Source: Hyphococcus sp. (GTDB taxonomy: Bacteria; Pseudomonadota; Alphaproteobacteria; Caulobacterales; Parvularculaceae). From it: DNA of 64,000 nt. The DNA lies in NCBI GenBank assembly GCA_028281665.1, contig JANQJK010000008.1, forward strand, positions 62,001 to 126,000, given 5' to 3'. The notes beneath the pieces were generated by a model. It worked only from the letters and a program-made list of their open reading frames with translations. It ran no database searches and was not told where the DNA came from. Of this stretch, positions 25,761 to 34,533 are shown piece by piece. Made by a program: the position numbers and the translations under genes. Positions within the stretch are counted from its first letter, which is position 1, and each line of letters opens with the position of its first letter.

Positions 25761-26216
25761 ATGCGTAGCTACGACCTTACCCCCCTTTATCGCTCGACTG
25801 TCGGTTTCGACCGGGTTTTCGACCTGCTCGACAATATCGGCAAGGCCGAAACGGCGGGATATCCGCCCTACAATATCGAGCGCCTCGATGAGAATGATTA
25901 CCGCATCACCCTTGCGGTTGCGGGCTTCGGCGAAGACGACATCGACATCGAAATCAAGGAAAACGCGCTGACCGTTAAGGGCGCGCGCAAAGAGGCCGAC
26001 GAAGGCCGCCAGTTCCTGCATCAGGGCATTGCGGGCCGCTCTTTCGAGCGCCGCTTTCAGCTCGCCGAGCACGTGGAAGTCGCCGGCGCATCGCTGGTGA
26101 ACGGCCTTCTGGATATCGACCTGCGCCGCGTCATCCCGGAAGCGATGAAGCCGCGCAAGATTGCGATCAACGGCTCCAACGTCAAAGTCCTCAATAAGGA
26201 CCAGAACGCCGCCTGA
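25761..26216 (+). CDS. Small heat-shock protein, Hsp20/IbpA family
   Basis: A 151-residue alpha-crystallin-domain chaperone that holds unfolding proteins for DnaK/ClpB refolding. The domain spans about residues 35-130. The GFGEDDIDIEIKENALTVKG block and the C-terminal strand VNGLLDIDLRRVIPEAMKPRKI (with IPEA in the usual place) are typical of class A rhizobial-type IbpA proteins. ATG at 25761 follows a strong AGGAGG. Control appears layered: a sigma32-type promoter plus a ROSE-like thermometer in the leader, and a strong terminator downstream. Confidence 0.93.
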   Translation: MRSYDLTPLYRSTVGFDRVFDLLDNIGKAETAGYPPYNIERLDENDYRITLAVAGFGEDDIDIEIKENALTVKGARKEADEGRQFLHQGIAGRSFERRFQLAEHVEVAGASLVNGLLDIDLRRVIPEAMKPRKIAINGSNVKVLNKDQNAA

Positions 26217-26277
26217 GTCCCAATAGGCTGAAACCGGCGCACCCTATGCCCCTCCCGGTTGCGCCGGCTGGCGAAAA

Positions 26278-26312
26278 GGGCGCAGCATCCCCCGTGCTGC
26301 GCCCTGTTTTTT
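26278..26312 (+). terminator. Rho-independent terminator of hsp20
   Basis: Perfect ten-base stem GGGCGCAGCA / TGCTGCGCCC with a seven-base loop, followed after TG by TTTTTTT, 61 bases past the hsp20 stop codon. Confidence 0.92.
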
Positions 26313-26375
26313 TATTTCAGCCCTTGTTAGGCTGTTACGGTCGCTTGGTGTTTTGAGTAGTATTTGCAAAACCCG

Positions 26376-26475
26376 GAACCCGCTCTCCCCGGCGAAAGCC
26401 GGGGTCCACGGCGTACAAGGAACGGGTGGTGATGTTTCTGGGTCCCGGCTCCTGAGCCTGATGAGGGGCGCCGGG
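26376..26475. repeat. Dispersed intergenic repeat with GAAA-loop palindrome
   Basis: The hsp20-to-lipoprotein gap (about 318 bases) holds, after the terminator, a non-coding stretch with CCCCGGC-GAAA-GCCGGGG (26387-26404) in the context CCGGCGAAAGCCGGGGTCC. This is the kind of palindromic sequence scattered between genes in many alphaproteobacteria. The following CCCGGCTCCTGAGCC region may be its other arm. No coding potential seen. Copy number elsewhere in the genome cannot be known here. Confidence 0.5.
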
Positions 26476-26534
26476 AAAATCGGGTGGAGAATTTCGCGCC
26501 TTAACTTTCGGGCGCCAGGTATCCGGGGATGGGT

Positions 26535-26777
26535 ATGCGTAGTCTCTCAATGACAATCATCGTCGCATCGGTGTTTGCGCTTGCAGCCTGCGCGACGCCG
26601 GACCCGGAATATCAGTCGATCTCGATCCCCTACGATCCTTACGATTTTGACCCGGCCGATCTTCAGGCCGAGGCCGACGCTCATTGCAACGCCTACAATA
26701 TGCGCGCGGTTTATGAGGACGAAACGGTCGACCCGTCATCGGTCCGCTGGCGTTACCGGCATTATCGTTGCGTATAG
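26535..26777 (+). CDS. Small lipoprotein, unknown function
   Basis: An 80-residue protein with a lipoprotein signal peptide (lipobox FALAAC, Cys near residue 19) and an acidic, tyrosine-rich mature part (SISIPYDPYDFDP) with two further cysteines. The motif HCNAYNMRAVYEDE resembles a small envelope-stress-type lipoprotein but no family is certain. ATG at 26535 is preferred over an in-frame upstream ATG-like start by signal-peptide shape. It ends three bases before the convergent phosphatase stop. Confidence 0.65.
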   Translation: MRSLSMTIIVASVFALAACATPDPEYQSISIPYDPYDFDPADLQAEADAHCNAYNMRAVYEDETVDPSSVRWRYRHYRCV

Positions 26778-26780
26778 CCG

Positions 26781-27569
26781 TCAGGCGGCGACGAGCTTTT
26801 GCGCGGCGTCGTAGATTTCGCCGTTCGCCGCCAGAATTGAGCCGGCGTTGAGGAAGTTGTTTCCCCCTTCGATTTCGCTGATGAGGCCGCCCGCCTCGCG
26901 CACGAGCACGGCGCCCGCCGCAACGTCCCAGGGGTTCAGCCCGCGCTCCCAGTAGGCGTCGTATCGACCGGCGGCGACGAAAGCGAGATCGAGCGCTGCC
27001 GAGCCGAAGCGGCGAATGCCGGCGGTGACTTCAAGAACGCGCCTCGTTTCTTCGAGCGCGCGTTCGCGGCCTTTCAGACCGGCAAAGGGAAGCCCGGTTG
27101 CGAACAGGCATTCGCTGAGGTCGGCGCGCCCGGAAACGCGAATGCGCCGGTCGTTGAGCCAGGCCCCCTGGCCTTTCTCCGCCCAGAACAACTCGTCTGT
27201 AGCCGGATTATAGACGACGCCGGCGAAGGGTTGCCGGTCCCGTTCCAGGGCGATGGAGATGGCGAAATGACCGAGCCCGTGCAGGAAGTTGGTCGTGCCG
27301 TCGAGCGGATCGACAATCCAGCGGTTTGAATTGTCCGCGCCCTCCGTCTCGCCGCTTTCTTCCATGACGAAACCGTATTTCGGGCGCGCCTTGGAGAGCG
27401 TTTCGAATATCGTCTGTTCGGCGCGAAGATCGGCCTTGGAGACGAAGTCCGCAACGCCTTTGCGCGAGACCTGGAGCGCCTGCGCTTCGCCGAAGTCGCG
27501 AGAGAGGCCCCGCGCTGCTTTGCGGGCGGCGTCGATCATGACGGCGACGAGGGCGGAATACTGAGCCAT
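26781..27569 (-). CDS. suhB: Inositol monophosphatase family protein (SuhB-type)
   Basis: A 262-residue Mg-dependent phosphatase with motifs ADLRAEQTI, MEESGE, DPLDGTTNFLHG (the TTNF form that marks SuhB/IMPase enzymes) and the C-terminal WERGLNPWDVAAGAVLVREAGG. Substrates are inositol-1-phosphate and related polyol phosphates; E. coli SuhB also binds rRNA antitermination complexes. The start at the ATG at 27569 (MAQYSALVAVM) fits the family; the frame open to 27611 adds a basic leader without homology. A paralogous HisN-type protein lies at 22602. Confidence 0.9.
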   Translation of the reverse strand: MAQYSALVAVMIDAARKAARGLSRDFGEAQALQVSRKGVADFVSKADLRAEQTIFETLSKARPKYGFVMEESGETEGADNSNRWIVDPLDGTTNFLHGLGHFAISIALERDRQPFAGVVYNPATDELFWAEKGQGAWLNDRRIRVSGRADLSECLFATGLPFAGLKGRERALEETRRVLEVTAGIRRFGSAALDLAFVAAGRYDAYWERGLNPWDVAAGAVLVREAGGLISEIEGGNNFLNAGSILAANGEIYDAAQKLVAA

Positions 27570-27735
27570 GGGTTGATCGTTTCGGTGTGTTGCTGATCGG
27601 CGGCGCACCATAGGGACCGTTCGGCGAATGGCAAGCGATCGCCGAGCTGCGCTGCGGGCCGAGCTGCGGGAATCAGTTCCGCAAAGACCGGCGCTGAGCT
27701 ATGGTTTGAAAAAAACAAGTTCAGGGACGACCCAC

Positions 27736-29454
27736 ATGACAGACGCCGCCTCCCTAAAGGAGACGAACCTTACGCTGCCCTTGCTCATGCAATCGGCCAT
27801 GAAAGTCATTGCGAGCGATCCGCTGTTCGCCGTCGGAGAGGAGCAGATTCGGGGCAATACCTACCGCGTTTTCCAGAACATTCCGAAAAATCTCGGTCAG
27901 TTTTTTGCTGAAGCGGTCGCCGAACAGGGCGACAAGCCCTTCCTCGCATATGAAGGCGAGCGGCTCACCTTCCGCGAGCTGCACGAGAAATCCCTGCGGT
28001 TCGCCGACGCCATGGCGCGTCGCTACGGCGTCAAAAAGGGCGATCATGTCGCCATCGCCATGCGTAACTACCCGGAATGGTGCATCGCTTATGTCGGTCT
28101 CGTTTCGCTTGGCGTCGTGGTCGTGCCGCTCAACGCCTGGTGGAAAGGCGACGAACTGAAATACGGCCTGCAAGACTCCGGGGCAAAAATCGTGATCGCC
28201 GACGGGCGCCGGCTTGACTATATCAGTCCCTATAAAGATGAACTGGGCCTGACGGTAATTCTGGCGCGAGACGAGGCCGACGGCGCCGATTATCGGTTCG
28301 AGGCGCTCGTTGAAGAGGGAGACGCCAGGCCGATAGATGCGTCGATTGCGCCGGACGACCGCTTCTGCATCGTCTACACATCAGGCTCGACCGGCCAGCC
28401 GAAGGGCGTCGTTCTCACTCACCGCGGCGCTTTGTCGACGCTTTATTCGTGGTTCTTCATTTCCAGGTTTCTGGAGGACGCCATTGGTCGCAGCATCGTC
28501 GGCGATGATCCGGGCATTCTGCTGGCGATCCCGCTATTTCACGTTACGGGCAGCCATTCGATATTCATGCTGTCGTTTCTGCTCGGCCGGCGGGTCGTCA
28601 TTATGCGCCGCTGGGATCCGGAGGACGCTGTACGCATTATCAATGAAGAAAAGCTGACAAATTTTGTGGGCGTGCCGAGCCAGTCCTTCGAGCTGATGCG
28701 CGCCAGCGCCAATGACGGTCTCGATACGCTGATTGATGTGGGTTCGGGCGGCGCCAAGCGCCCGCCGGACCACGTTGAAAAGCTTGCGCAGTCCTTTGCC
28801 CAGGCGATGCCGTCCTCCGGCTACGGTCTGTCCGAGACGAACGCCATCGGTAGCGTTATTTCACTGAACATGTATCAGGAAAGACCCGGCTCGACCGGGC
28901 GGCCCGTTCCGCCGCTTACCGATATCAAGATCGTCAAGGACGGCGTCGATCAGCCAAAGGGCGACGTCGGCGAGATCTGGATTCGCTCGCCGGGGAATTT
29001 TGAAGGCTACTGGAACCTGCCGGAGGATACGGCGAAGGCGATAACCGAGGACGGCTGGTTTCGGACCGGCGATCTCGGTTACATGGACGAGCAGGAATTT
29101 CTGTTCATTGTCGATCGCATCAAGGACATCATCATTCGCGGCGGCGAAAACATTTCCTGCCTGGAGGTTGAAGCGGCCGCCTATGAGCATGAAGCCGTTG
29201 CGGAAGCGGCGGCTTTTGCGGCGCCGGACGAACGTCTCGGGGAACGGGTCGGCCTCGTCGTTTATCCTAAAGAGGGCGCATCCCTGGAGGCGAGCGATCT
29301 CCATGAATTCATGAGCACGCGCATCGCCGCTTTCAAGGTTCCGGAACGGATTTGGATCTCCCCGGCGTCTTTGCCGCGACTCGGCACGGAAAAATTCGAC
29401 AAACTGATGATCAAGAAAATCGCCCAGCAGCACCCGCCGGCGCTGACAGTCTAG
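27736..29454 (+). CDS. AMP-forming acyl-CoA ligase (fatty-acid/aromatic acid)
   Basis: A 572-residue adenylate-forming enzyme that activates a carboxylic acid to its CoA thioester. The P-loop is YTSGSTGQPKGVVLTHRG (near residue 215), the A5 block SGYGLSETNAIGS, the A7 block WFRTGDLGYMDEQEFL and the A8 hinge DRIKDIIIRGGENI with the catalytic C-terminal lysine region FKVPERIW. It opens a same-strand cluster of acyl-CoA dehydrogenases, a hydratase and an isomerase, implying activation of a fatty, branched or aromatic acid for beta-oxidation-like breakdown. ATG at 27736. Confidence 0.9.
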   Translation: MTDAASLKETNLTLPLLMQSAMKVIASDPLFAVGEEQIRGNTYRVFQNIPKNLGQFFAEAVAEQGDKPFLAYEGERLTFRELHEKSLRFADAMARRYGVKKGDHVAIAMRNYPEWCIAYVGLVSLGVVVVPLNAWWKGDELKYGLQDSGAKIVIADGRRLDYISPYKDELGLTVILARDEADGADYRFEALVEEGDARPIDASIAPDDRFCIVYTSGSTGQPKGVVLTHRGALSTLYSWFFISRFLEDAIGRSIVGDDPGILLAIPLFHVTGSHSIFMLSFLLGRRVVIMRRWDPEDAVRIINEEKLTNFVGVPSQSFELMRASANDGLDTLIDVGSGGAKRPPDHVEKLAQSFAQAMPSSGYGLSETNAIGSVISLNMYQERPGSTGRPVPPLTDIKIVKDGVDQPKGDVGEIWIRSPGNFEGYWNLPEDTAKAITEDGWFRTGDLGYMDEQEFLFIVDRIKDIIIRGGENISCLEVEAAAYEHEAVAEAAAFAAPDERLGERVGLVVYPKEGASLEASDLHEFMSTRIAAFKVPERIWISPASLPRLGTEKFDKLMIKKIAQQHPPALTV

Positions 29455-29524
29455 GGACTGCATGAAATGCTTGCGCTTCGCGCTGGCTCGCTCGAATAAG
29501 GACGCCTAGTCACCGGAGCCGGCG

Positions 29525-29833
29525 ATGCTGGAGCTCAGGCCTAATTGTGAATTGTGCGACCGGGACCTGCCGCCATGGTCCGCGGATGCGCGGATCTGCA
29601 CCTATGAGTGCACGTTCTGCGCTGACTGCGTTGACGCGATCCTGGAAAATGTCTGTCCCAATTGCGGCGGCGGCTTTGAAAAGCGCCCCATCAGGCCGCG
29701 GGAGTCTTACCGGCCCGGCGTCGGCCTCCAGCAGCACCCGGCGTCGACGAAGCGCATCAACACAAGGCGCTCGCGCGAGGAAATCGTTTCATTCGTGCAG
29801 GGCGTCAAAGACATCGCGCCGGAAGGTCGATAG
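29525..29833 (+). CDS. DUF1272 (probable zinc-binding) protein
   Basis: A 102-residue protein whose first 60 residues hold four CxxC-like pairs: CELCDR, CTYECTFCADC and CPNCGGG, as in the small DUF1272 treble-clef family. The basic C-terminal part is not part of the known domain. Standing in the acyl-CoA catabolic cluster, it may assist a neighbouring enzyme, but the role is unknown. Confidence 0.8.
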   Translation: MLELRPNCELCDRDLPPWSADARICTYECTFCADCVDAILENVCPNCGGGFEKRPIRPRESYRPGVGLQQHPASTKRINTRRSREEIVSFVQGVKDIAPEGR

Positions 29834-29842
29834 GAGAACATC

Positions 29843-31045
29843 ATGAGTGATCTTGAACAGTTTCGCGCCGCCACAAAAGCCTGGCTGGAAGAGAACTGCC
29901 CTGAGGAAATGCGCAGCGACGGCGGGCTCGACGCCATCTGCTGGGGCGGCAGGAAATGGAAGTTCGAATCGGAGGCGCAGAAAGTCTGGCTGGAGCGGAT
30001 GGCGGAAAAGGGCTGGACCGTGCCCGCCTGGCCGAAAGAATATGGCGCCGGCGGGCTGTCCAAGGAAGAAGTCAAAATCCTGAAATCCGAAATGCGCGCC
30101 ATCGGCGCGCGCTCGCCCCTTGAAAGCTTCGGCATCTGGATGCTCGGGCCGGCGCTTTTAAAGTTCGGGACCCACGAACAGAAAGCGCATTTTCTTCCGC
30201 CCATCGCGCGCGGCGAAATCCGCTGGGCGCAGGGCTATTCCGAGCCGAATTCCGGTTCGGACCTCGCCTCGCTTCAGACGAAATGCGAGGACAAGGGCGA
30301 TCACTGGCTCATTAACGGCCAGAAAGTCTGGACATCATACGCCGACGAGGCGGACTGGATTTTCGTGCTCGTGCGTACCGATCCGTCGGCGTCGAAGCAC
30401 AACGGCATCTCGTTCATTCTCGTGGACATGGATCAGGACGGCGTTTCGACGAAGCCGATCAAGCTGATCTCCGGCAACTCCCCCTTCTGCGAAACGTTTT
30501 TCGATGACGCGACGACGCCGAAGGAGTTTGCGCCGGGCGTATCGTCGATTGTCGGCGATATGAATCGCGGCTGGGACGTTGCAAAATATCTGCTCACCCA
30601 CGAACGGGAAATGATCGGCGGCGGCGGTTCGCTCGGCATGAACGCGCGCAGTCCCGGCGAAGTTGCGGCGGAGAATATCGGCCTTGACGAGACGGGCCGT
30701 CTCGACGACCCGATTCTTCGCGGCAAGATTGCGCAGGCGGAAATCGACGGCTGGGCGTTCCTCCTCACCATGGAACGCGTGAAGGACGAAGCGAAGGCCG
30801 GGCAGGGGGTGGGCGCCAAGTCGTCCATGCTCAAATATTACGGCACCGAGCTGAACAAGCGTCGCTTTGAGCTGGCGATGGACGGCGGCGGCTCCGACGA
30901 ACTGGAGTGGGAGGGCGATCGCACCGATGACGGGCGCCTGGCCCGCCTGTGGCTGCGCACGAAAGCCAACTCCATTGAGGGCGGCACGTCGGAAGTGATG
31001 CTCAATATCATCGCCAAGCGCATTCTTGAACTGCCGGGCGCGTAG
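29843..31045 (+). CDS. Acyl-CoA dehydrogenase
   Basis: A 400-residue FAD-dependent dehydrogenase that forms an alpha-beta double bond in an acyl-CoA. Recognisable blocks are WPKEYGAGGLSKEE near residue 55, the signature WAQGYSEPNSGSDLASLQT (binding FAD and substrate) and the C-terminal IEGGTSEVMLNIIAKRIL. Members of this long-chain subfamily usually pair with a second acyl-CoA dehydrogenase as an alpha2-beta2 enzyme; a second one lies at 31770. It follows DUF1272 by nine bases. Confidence 0.9.
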   Translation: MSDLEQFRAATKAWLEENCPEEMRSDGGLDAICWGGRKWKFESEAQKVWLERMAEKGWTVPAWPKEYGAGGLSKEEVKILKSEMRAIGARSPLESFGIWMLGPALLKFGTHEQKAHFLPPIARGEIRWAQGYSEPNSGSDLASLQTKCEDKGDHWLINGQKVWTSYADEADWIFVLVRTDPSASKHNGISFILVDMDQDGVSTKPIKLISGNSPFCETFFDDATTPKEFAPGVSSIVGDMNRGWDVAKYLLTHEREMIGGGGSLGMNARSPGEVAAENIGLDETGRLDDPILRGKIAQAEIDGWAFLLTMERVKDEAKAGQGVGAKSSMLKYYGTELNKRRFELAMDGGGSDELEWEGDRTDDGRLARLWLRTKANSIEGGTSEVMLNIIAKRILELPGA

Positions 31046-31074
31046 CGGGCGCGCACTGCGGAGTAGAAAAACCC

Positions 31075-31719
31075 ATGGGACAGGTCGCCGACTGGTATTT
31101 CGATTACGTCTCGCCGTTCCCCTATTTGCAAATGGCGCGGTTTGACGACCGCATGCGGCGGGAAATTCGTCCGCGTCCGGTGCTTTTCGCTGCGCTGTTG
31201 AATCATTGGGGCCACAAGGGTCCGGCGGAAATTCCCACCAAGGCGCGCCACACCTATTGCCTGACCCATTTTATGGCGCAGACGCGCCGGCTTCCCTTCA
31301 AGGGCCCGCCGCGCCATCCGTTCAATCCCCTTGCGGTCTTGCGGTTGTCCCTGTCGCTGGGGGCGACATTCGATGTTGTCGAGACCATCTACGGCCATAT
31401 CTGGGGAGAGGGACAGGACGGGCAATCGCCCGAAAGTCTCGCCGCGCTCGCCCGCAAGCTCGGCGTCGACGATCTGGACGCGCGGATCAACGATGCCGCC
31501 GCCAAGGACGAGTTGCGGCGCATATCGGATGAAGCCATCGCCCGGGGCGTATTCGGCGTGCCGACGCTGTTCCTCGAAGACAATCTGTTCTGGGGCGACG
31601 ACGCCACGGACATGTATCTGGCGTTTCGCCGTGACCCCGCGATGTTCGAAGCGCCGGCGTTCAAGCGGTTGCACGCCGTGCCGGCGGCGGCCGTCCGCCC
31701 CAAGTCGCAAGCAAGTTAA
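31075..31719 (+). CDS. 2-hydroxychromene-2-carboxylate isomerase-like (DsbA/GST-kappa) protein
   Basis: A 214-residue thioredoxin-fold protein. The N-terminal YFDYVSPFPYLQM and C-terminal RGVFGVPTLFLEDNLFWGDD are the hallmarks of the HCCA isomerase/DsbA-like family, which uses a serine rather than a CxxC and binds glutathione. HCCA isomerase acts in naphthalene catabolism; here, between two acyl-CoA dehydrogenases, a related isomerisation of a CoA-linked or aromatic intermediate is plausible but unproven. Confidence 0.85.
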   Translation: MGQVADWYFDYVSPFPYLQMARFDDRMRREIRPRPVLFAALLNHWGHKGPAEIPTKARHTYCLTHFMAQTRRLPFKGPPRHPFNPLAVLRLSLSLGATFDVVETIYGHIWGEGQDGQSPESLAALARKLGVDDLDARINDAAAKDELRRISDEAIARGVFGVPTLFLEDNLFWGDDATDMYLAFRRDPAMFEAPAFKRLHAVPAAAVRPKSQAS

Positions 31720-31769
31720 CGCCGCGTATTAACCCGCGCAGCCCGAGAGATGAAGAAAGGCCGACCCCA

Positions 31770-32909
31770 ATGCCCCTCGTATTGACCGAAGAGCAACAGA
31801 TGCTGCGCGATTCCGCGCGCGGTTTTCTTGACGAAAAGGCGCCGGTCGCGGCGCTTAGGAAGCTGCGCGACGACGGCAACGAAGACGGCTTCGATCGCGG
31901 CCTCTGGAAAGAAATGGCCGAGATGGGCTGGGCCGGGATTGTCGTCGATGAAGACCATGGCGGGTCCGGTTTCGGTTTTGTGGGCGCCGGGGTGCTGGCC
32001 GAAGAGATGGGCCGTACGCTGACGGCGTCGCCTTTTCTGTCGACCTCCATTCTCGCTGCGACGGCGCTGAAAAAAATCGCCGGCGACGCGCATAAAGAGG
32101 AGCACCTGCCGAAAATATCCGCCGGCGAGGCGCTGTTTGCCCTTGCCATAGACGAGGGCGCGAAACACCGGCCGGCGAAAACCGCCATGAAGGCGGAAAA
32201 ACACGGCAACGGGTTTAAGCTCTCCGGCGCCAAGACGTTTGTGGCCGACGGCGCGGTCGCCGACAAAATCATCGTCGCCGCCCGTTCCGCCGGGGCGCCC
32301 GGCGAAGAGGAGGGGCTGACGCTTTTTCTTGTGGACGCGAAGGCGAACGGTCTTTCCGCCGAACGCACGGTGATGGTCGACAGCCGCGGCTATGCGCGGC
32401 TCGACTTCGACGGGGTGGAAGCGACCGGCGACGACGTTCTGGGCGAGGTGGACAACGGCTACGCGGCCCTTGAGGGGGTTCTCTCCGCCGGCCGCGCCGG
32501 GCTCGCGGCGGAATTGTCGGGCGCGGCGCAGGGCGCTTTTGACATGACGGTGGACTATCTGAAGGAACGCAAGCAGTTCGGCGCCGCCATCGGATGGTTC
32601 CAGGCATTGCAACACCGCGCGGCGCATCTCTATTCGGAGATTGAGCTGGTGAAGTCCGCCGTATTGAAGGCGTTGCAGGATCTGGACGGGATGTATGACG
32701 CCGCCGCCCTTTCATGTTCCCTCGCCAAGGCAAAGGCGGGCGATGTTGCGAAACTCGCCAGTCAGGAAGCGGTGCAGATGCATGGCGGCATCGGCATGAC
32801 GGACGAGTATGATATCGGGTTTTACATGAAGCGTATTCGCGCGGCGCAGGAAATGTTCGGCGACGCCGCCTTCCACGCCGAACGGTTCGCCAGATTGCGC
32901 GGGTTTTAG
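31770..32909 (+). CDS. Acyl-CoA dehydrogenase, second subunit type
   Basis: A 379-residue acyl-CoA dehydrogenase. Blocks include MPLVLTEEQQMLRDSARGFL, MAEMGWAGIVVDEDHGG and the C-terminal QAVQMHGGIGMTDEYDIGFYMKR that holds the flavin. In this subfamily the middle region often lacks the classical catalytic glutamate and the protein acts with a partner dehydrogenase, which would be the one at 29843. Translation begins at ATG 31770, about 50 bases past the isomerase. Confidence 0.88.
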   Translation: MPLVLTEEQQMLRDSARGFLDEKAPVAALRKLRDDGNEDGFDRGLWKEMAEMGWAGIVVDEDHGGSGFGFVGAGVLAEEMGRTLTASPFLSTSILAATALKKIAGDAHKEEHLPKISAGEALFALAIDEGAKHRPAKTAMKAEKHGNGFKLSGAKTFVADGAVADKIIVAARSAGAPGEEEGLTLFLVDAKANGLSAERTVMVDSRGYARLDFDGVEATGDDVLGEVDNGYAALEGVLSAGRAGLAAELSGAAQGAFDMTVDYLKERKQFGAAIGWFQALQHRAAHLYSEIELVKSAVLKALQDLDGMYDAAALSCSLAKAKAGDVAKLASQEAVQMHGGIGMTDEYDIGFYMKRIRAAQEMFGDAAFHAERFARLRGF

Positions 32910-32920
32910 GGAGCGCCGAG

Positions 32921-33376
32921 ATGAAAGCGGTAAGGGCTGAAGACCTTGACGAATATGTAGGCAAGGAAATCGGCGTTTCAGACTGGGTGACGATCGATCA
33001 GGACCGCATCGACAAATTTGCGGATGTGACCGAAGACCATCAGTTCATTCACGTGGATCCGGAGGCGGCGAAGGCGACCCCGTTCGGCGCGACGGTAGCG
33101 CACGGTTTTCTGACGCTTTCCATGCTGTCGCGTCTCGCCGCCGACTGTGTTCTCATTCTTGAGGGCGTCAAGATGGGCGTGAACTACGGTTTCGACAAAG
33201 TGCGTCTTGCAGCGCCGGTGAAATCCGGCAAGCGCATTCGCGGGCGCTTTACGTTGATGTCCGCGAAGCAGAAAATACCCGGCCAATGGGCGCTCAAATA
33301 TGCGGTCAAGGTTGAGATCGAGGATGAGCCGAAGCCGGCGCTCGTCGCCGAGTGGCTGACCATGCAGGTCGTTTAG
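32921..33376 (+). CDS. MaoC-family (R)-enoyl-CoA hydratase
   Basis: A 151-residue hot-dog-fold hydratase. The catalytic dyad is in FADVTEDHQFIHVDPEAA (Asp and His of the hydratase 2 motif), followed by FGATVAHGFLTLSML. It adds water across the double bond made by the neighbouring acyl-CoA dehydrogenases, consistent with a shared degradation pathway. It starts ten bases after the dehydrogenase stop, with GGGAG in between. Confidence 0.9.
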   Translation: MKAVRAEDLDEYVGKEIGVSDWVTIDQDRIDKFADVTEDHQFIHVDPEAAKATPFGATVAHGFLTLSMLSRLAADCVLILEGVKMGVNYGFDKVRLAAPVKSGKRIRGRFTLMSAKQKIPGQWALKYAVKVEIEDEPKPALVAEWLTMQVV

Positions 33377-33385
33377 GGAGCAGCG

Positions 33386-33751
33386 ATGCCGGCGGATTAC
33401 GCGCCGATATACGCATTGATACGCGATGTACCGAAGGGCGCTGTCGCGAGCTATGGCATGATTGCAAGCCTTCTTCCGGGCGTCGGGCCGCGACAGGTGG
33501 CCCGCGCCTTGCGCACAGCTCCAAAAGGCTTGCCATGGTTTCGCATCATCACATCGTCAGGCGCGATGGCCGACCATTCCGGCGCTGAGGCACAGCGCCG
33601 CCTACTAAAAAAAGAAGGCGTCGCCTTCAGGAAAAACGGCGCCGTCGACTGGGCGCAATGTCGCTGGCGGGGGCCGTCGCCGGCCTGGATTGCAAAAACC
33701 GGCGCGGACCCTATGGAGGTCATGGAAATTATCGCCGGATGGGCGCGTTAG
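33386..33751 (+). CDS. Alkyltransferase-like protein (ATL; MGMT-family DNA-binding domain)
   Basis: A 121-residue protein of the O6-methylguanine transferase fold. The helix-turn-helix region GPRQVARALRTAPKGLPWFRII matches MGMT/ATL, but the reactive cysteine of the PCHR motif is replaced by Trp, making PWFR here rather than the usual ATL PWHR. Such proteins bind O6-alkylguanine and hand it to nucleotide excision repair instead of repairing it directly. It follows maoC closely, probably by read-through. Confidence 0.82.
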   Translation: MPADYAPIYALIRDVPKGAVASYGMIASLLPGVGPRQVARALRTAPKGLPWFRIITSSGAMADHSGAEAQRRLLKKEGVAFRKNGAVDWAQCRWRGPSPAWIAKTGADPMEVMEIIAGWAR

Positions 33752-33761
33752 CGGGGGTCTG

Positions 33762-34439
33762 ATGAGCGAGCCGATCAACATTGTCTTTGTCTTGTTTCCG
33801 AACCTGACCCAGCTCGATTTCACCGGGCCGTTGCAGGTGCTGTCGCGGCTGCCGGGTGCGCGGGTCCATCTGGCGGCGCGCCATATGGCGCCCGTGGAGA
33901 CGGACGCCGTCCTGACGCTCAACCCGACCTGCGTGTTCGACGATTGTCCGCAAGCGGATGTTATCTGCATCCCTGGCGGGTTCGGCGTTGACGACGCCAT
34001 TAACGATGCGGCGCTGATGGAATTCGTTAAGAAGCAGGCGGCGAATGCCCGTTACGTGACGTCGGTGTGCACCGGCGCCTTCGTGCTTGGCGCGGCGGGC
34101 CTGCTGAAGGGCAAGCGCGCAACAACCCACTGGGCTTATCATGACGAGCTGCCCAAGGTGGGCGCCATTCCGGCGAAACAACGGGTCGTCCGCGACGGCA
34201 ATACATTCACGGGCGGCGGCGTTACGGCGGGCGTCGATTTCGCGTTCACCCTGATGGCCGAAATCGCCGGCGAGACCCATGCCCGGGCGATCCAGCTCGG
34301 CCTCGAATACGATCCGGCGCCGCCATTTGCCGCCGGCGCGCCGCAAAAGGCCGATCCGGCGACGCTGGAGGCCGTAACAGGCCGCTATGTGCCGCGGGTT
34401 GAGGAATTCCGGGCCGCGCTTTCGAGGGCCATGGCTTAA
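33762..34439 (+). CDS. DJ-1/PfpI family protein (isonitrile hydratase-like)
   Basis: A 225-residue type 1 glutamine amidotransferase-like protein. The nucleophile cysteine lies in VTSVCTGAFVLGAAG near residue 105, with a preceding IPGGFGVDDA block and FTGGGVTAGVDFAFTLMAE. The LTQLDFTGPLQVLS N-terminus resembles isonitrile hydratases and transcriptional-regulator-associated members, but there is no HTH. Start ATG at 33762 follows GGGGGTCTG. Confidence 0.83.
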   Translation: MSEPINIVFVLFPNLTQLDFTGPLQVLSRLPGARVHLAARHMAPVETDAVLTLNPTCVFDDCPQADVICIPGGFGVDDAINDAALMEFVKKQAANARYVTSVCTGAFVLGAAGLLKGKRATTHWAYHDELPKVGAIPAKQRVVRDGNTFTGGGVTAGVDFAFTLMAEIAGETHARAIQLGLEYDPAPPFAAGAPQKADPATLEAVTGRYVPRVEEFRAALSRAMA

Positions 34440-34533
34440 CAATTGATTCAAGTCGCTGGCTGAAAATCCCCGAAAACTCATATAGGGTTCGCCCTTACGA
34501 TTTCGATGGCCGCGCAGCGGCGGGAGGTTCACC

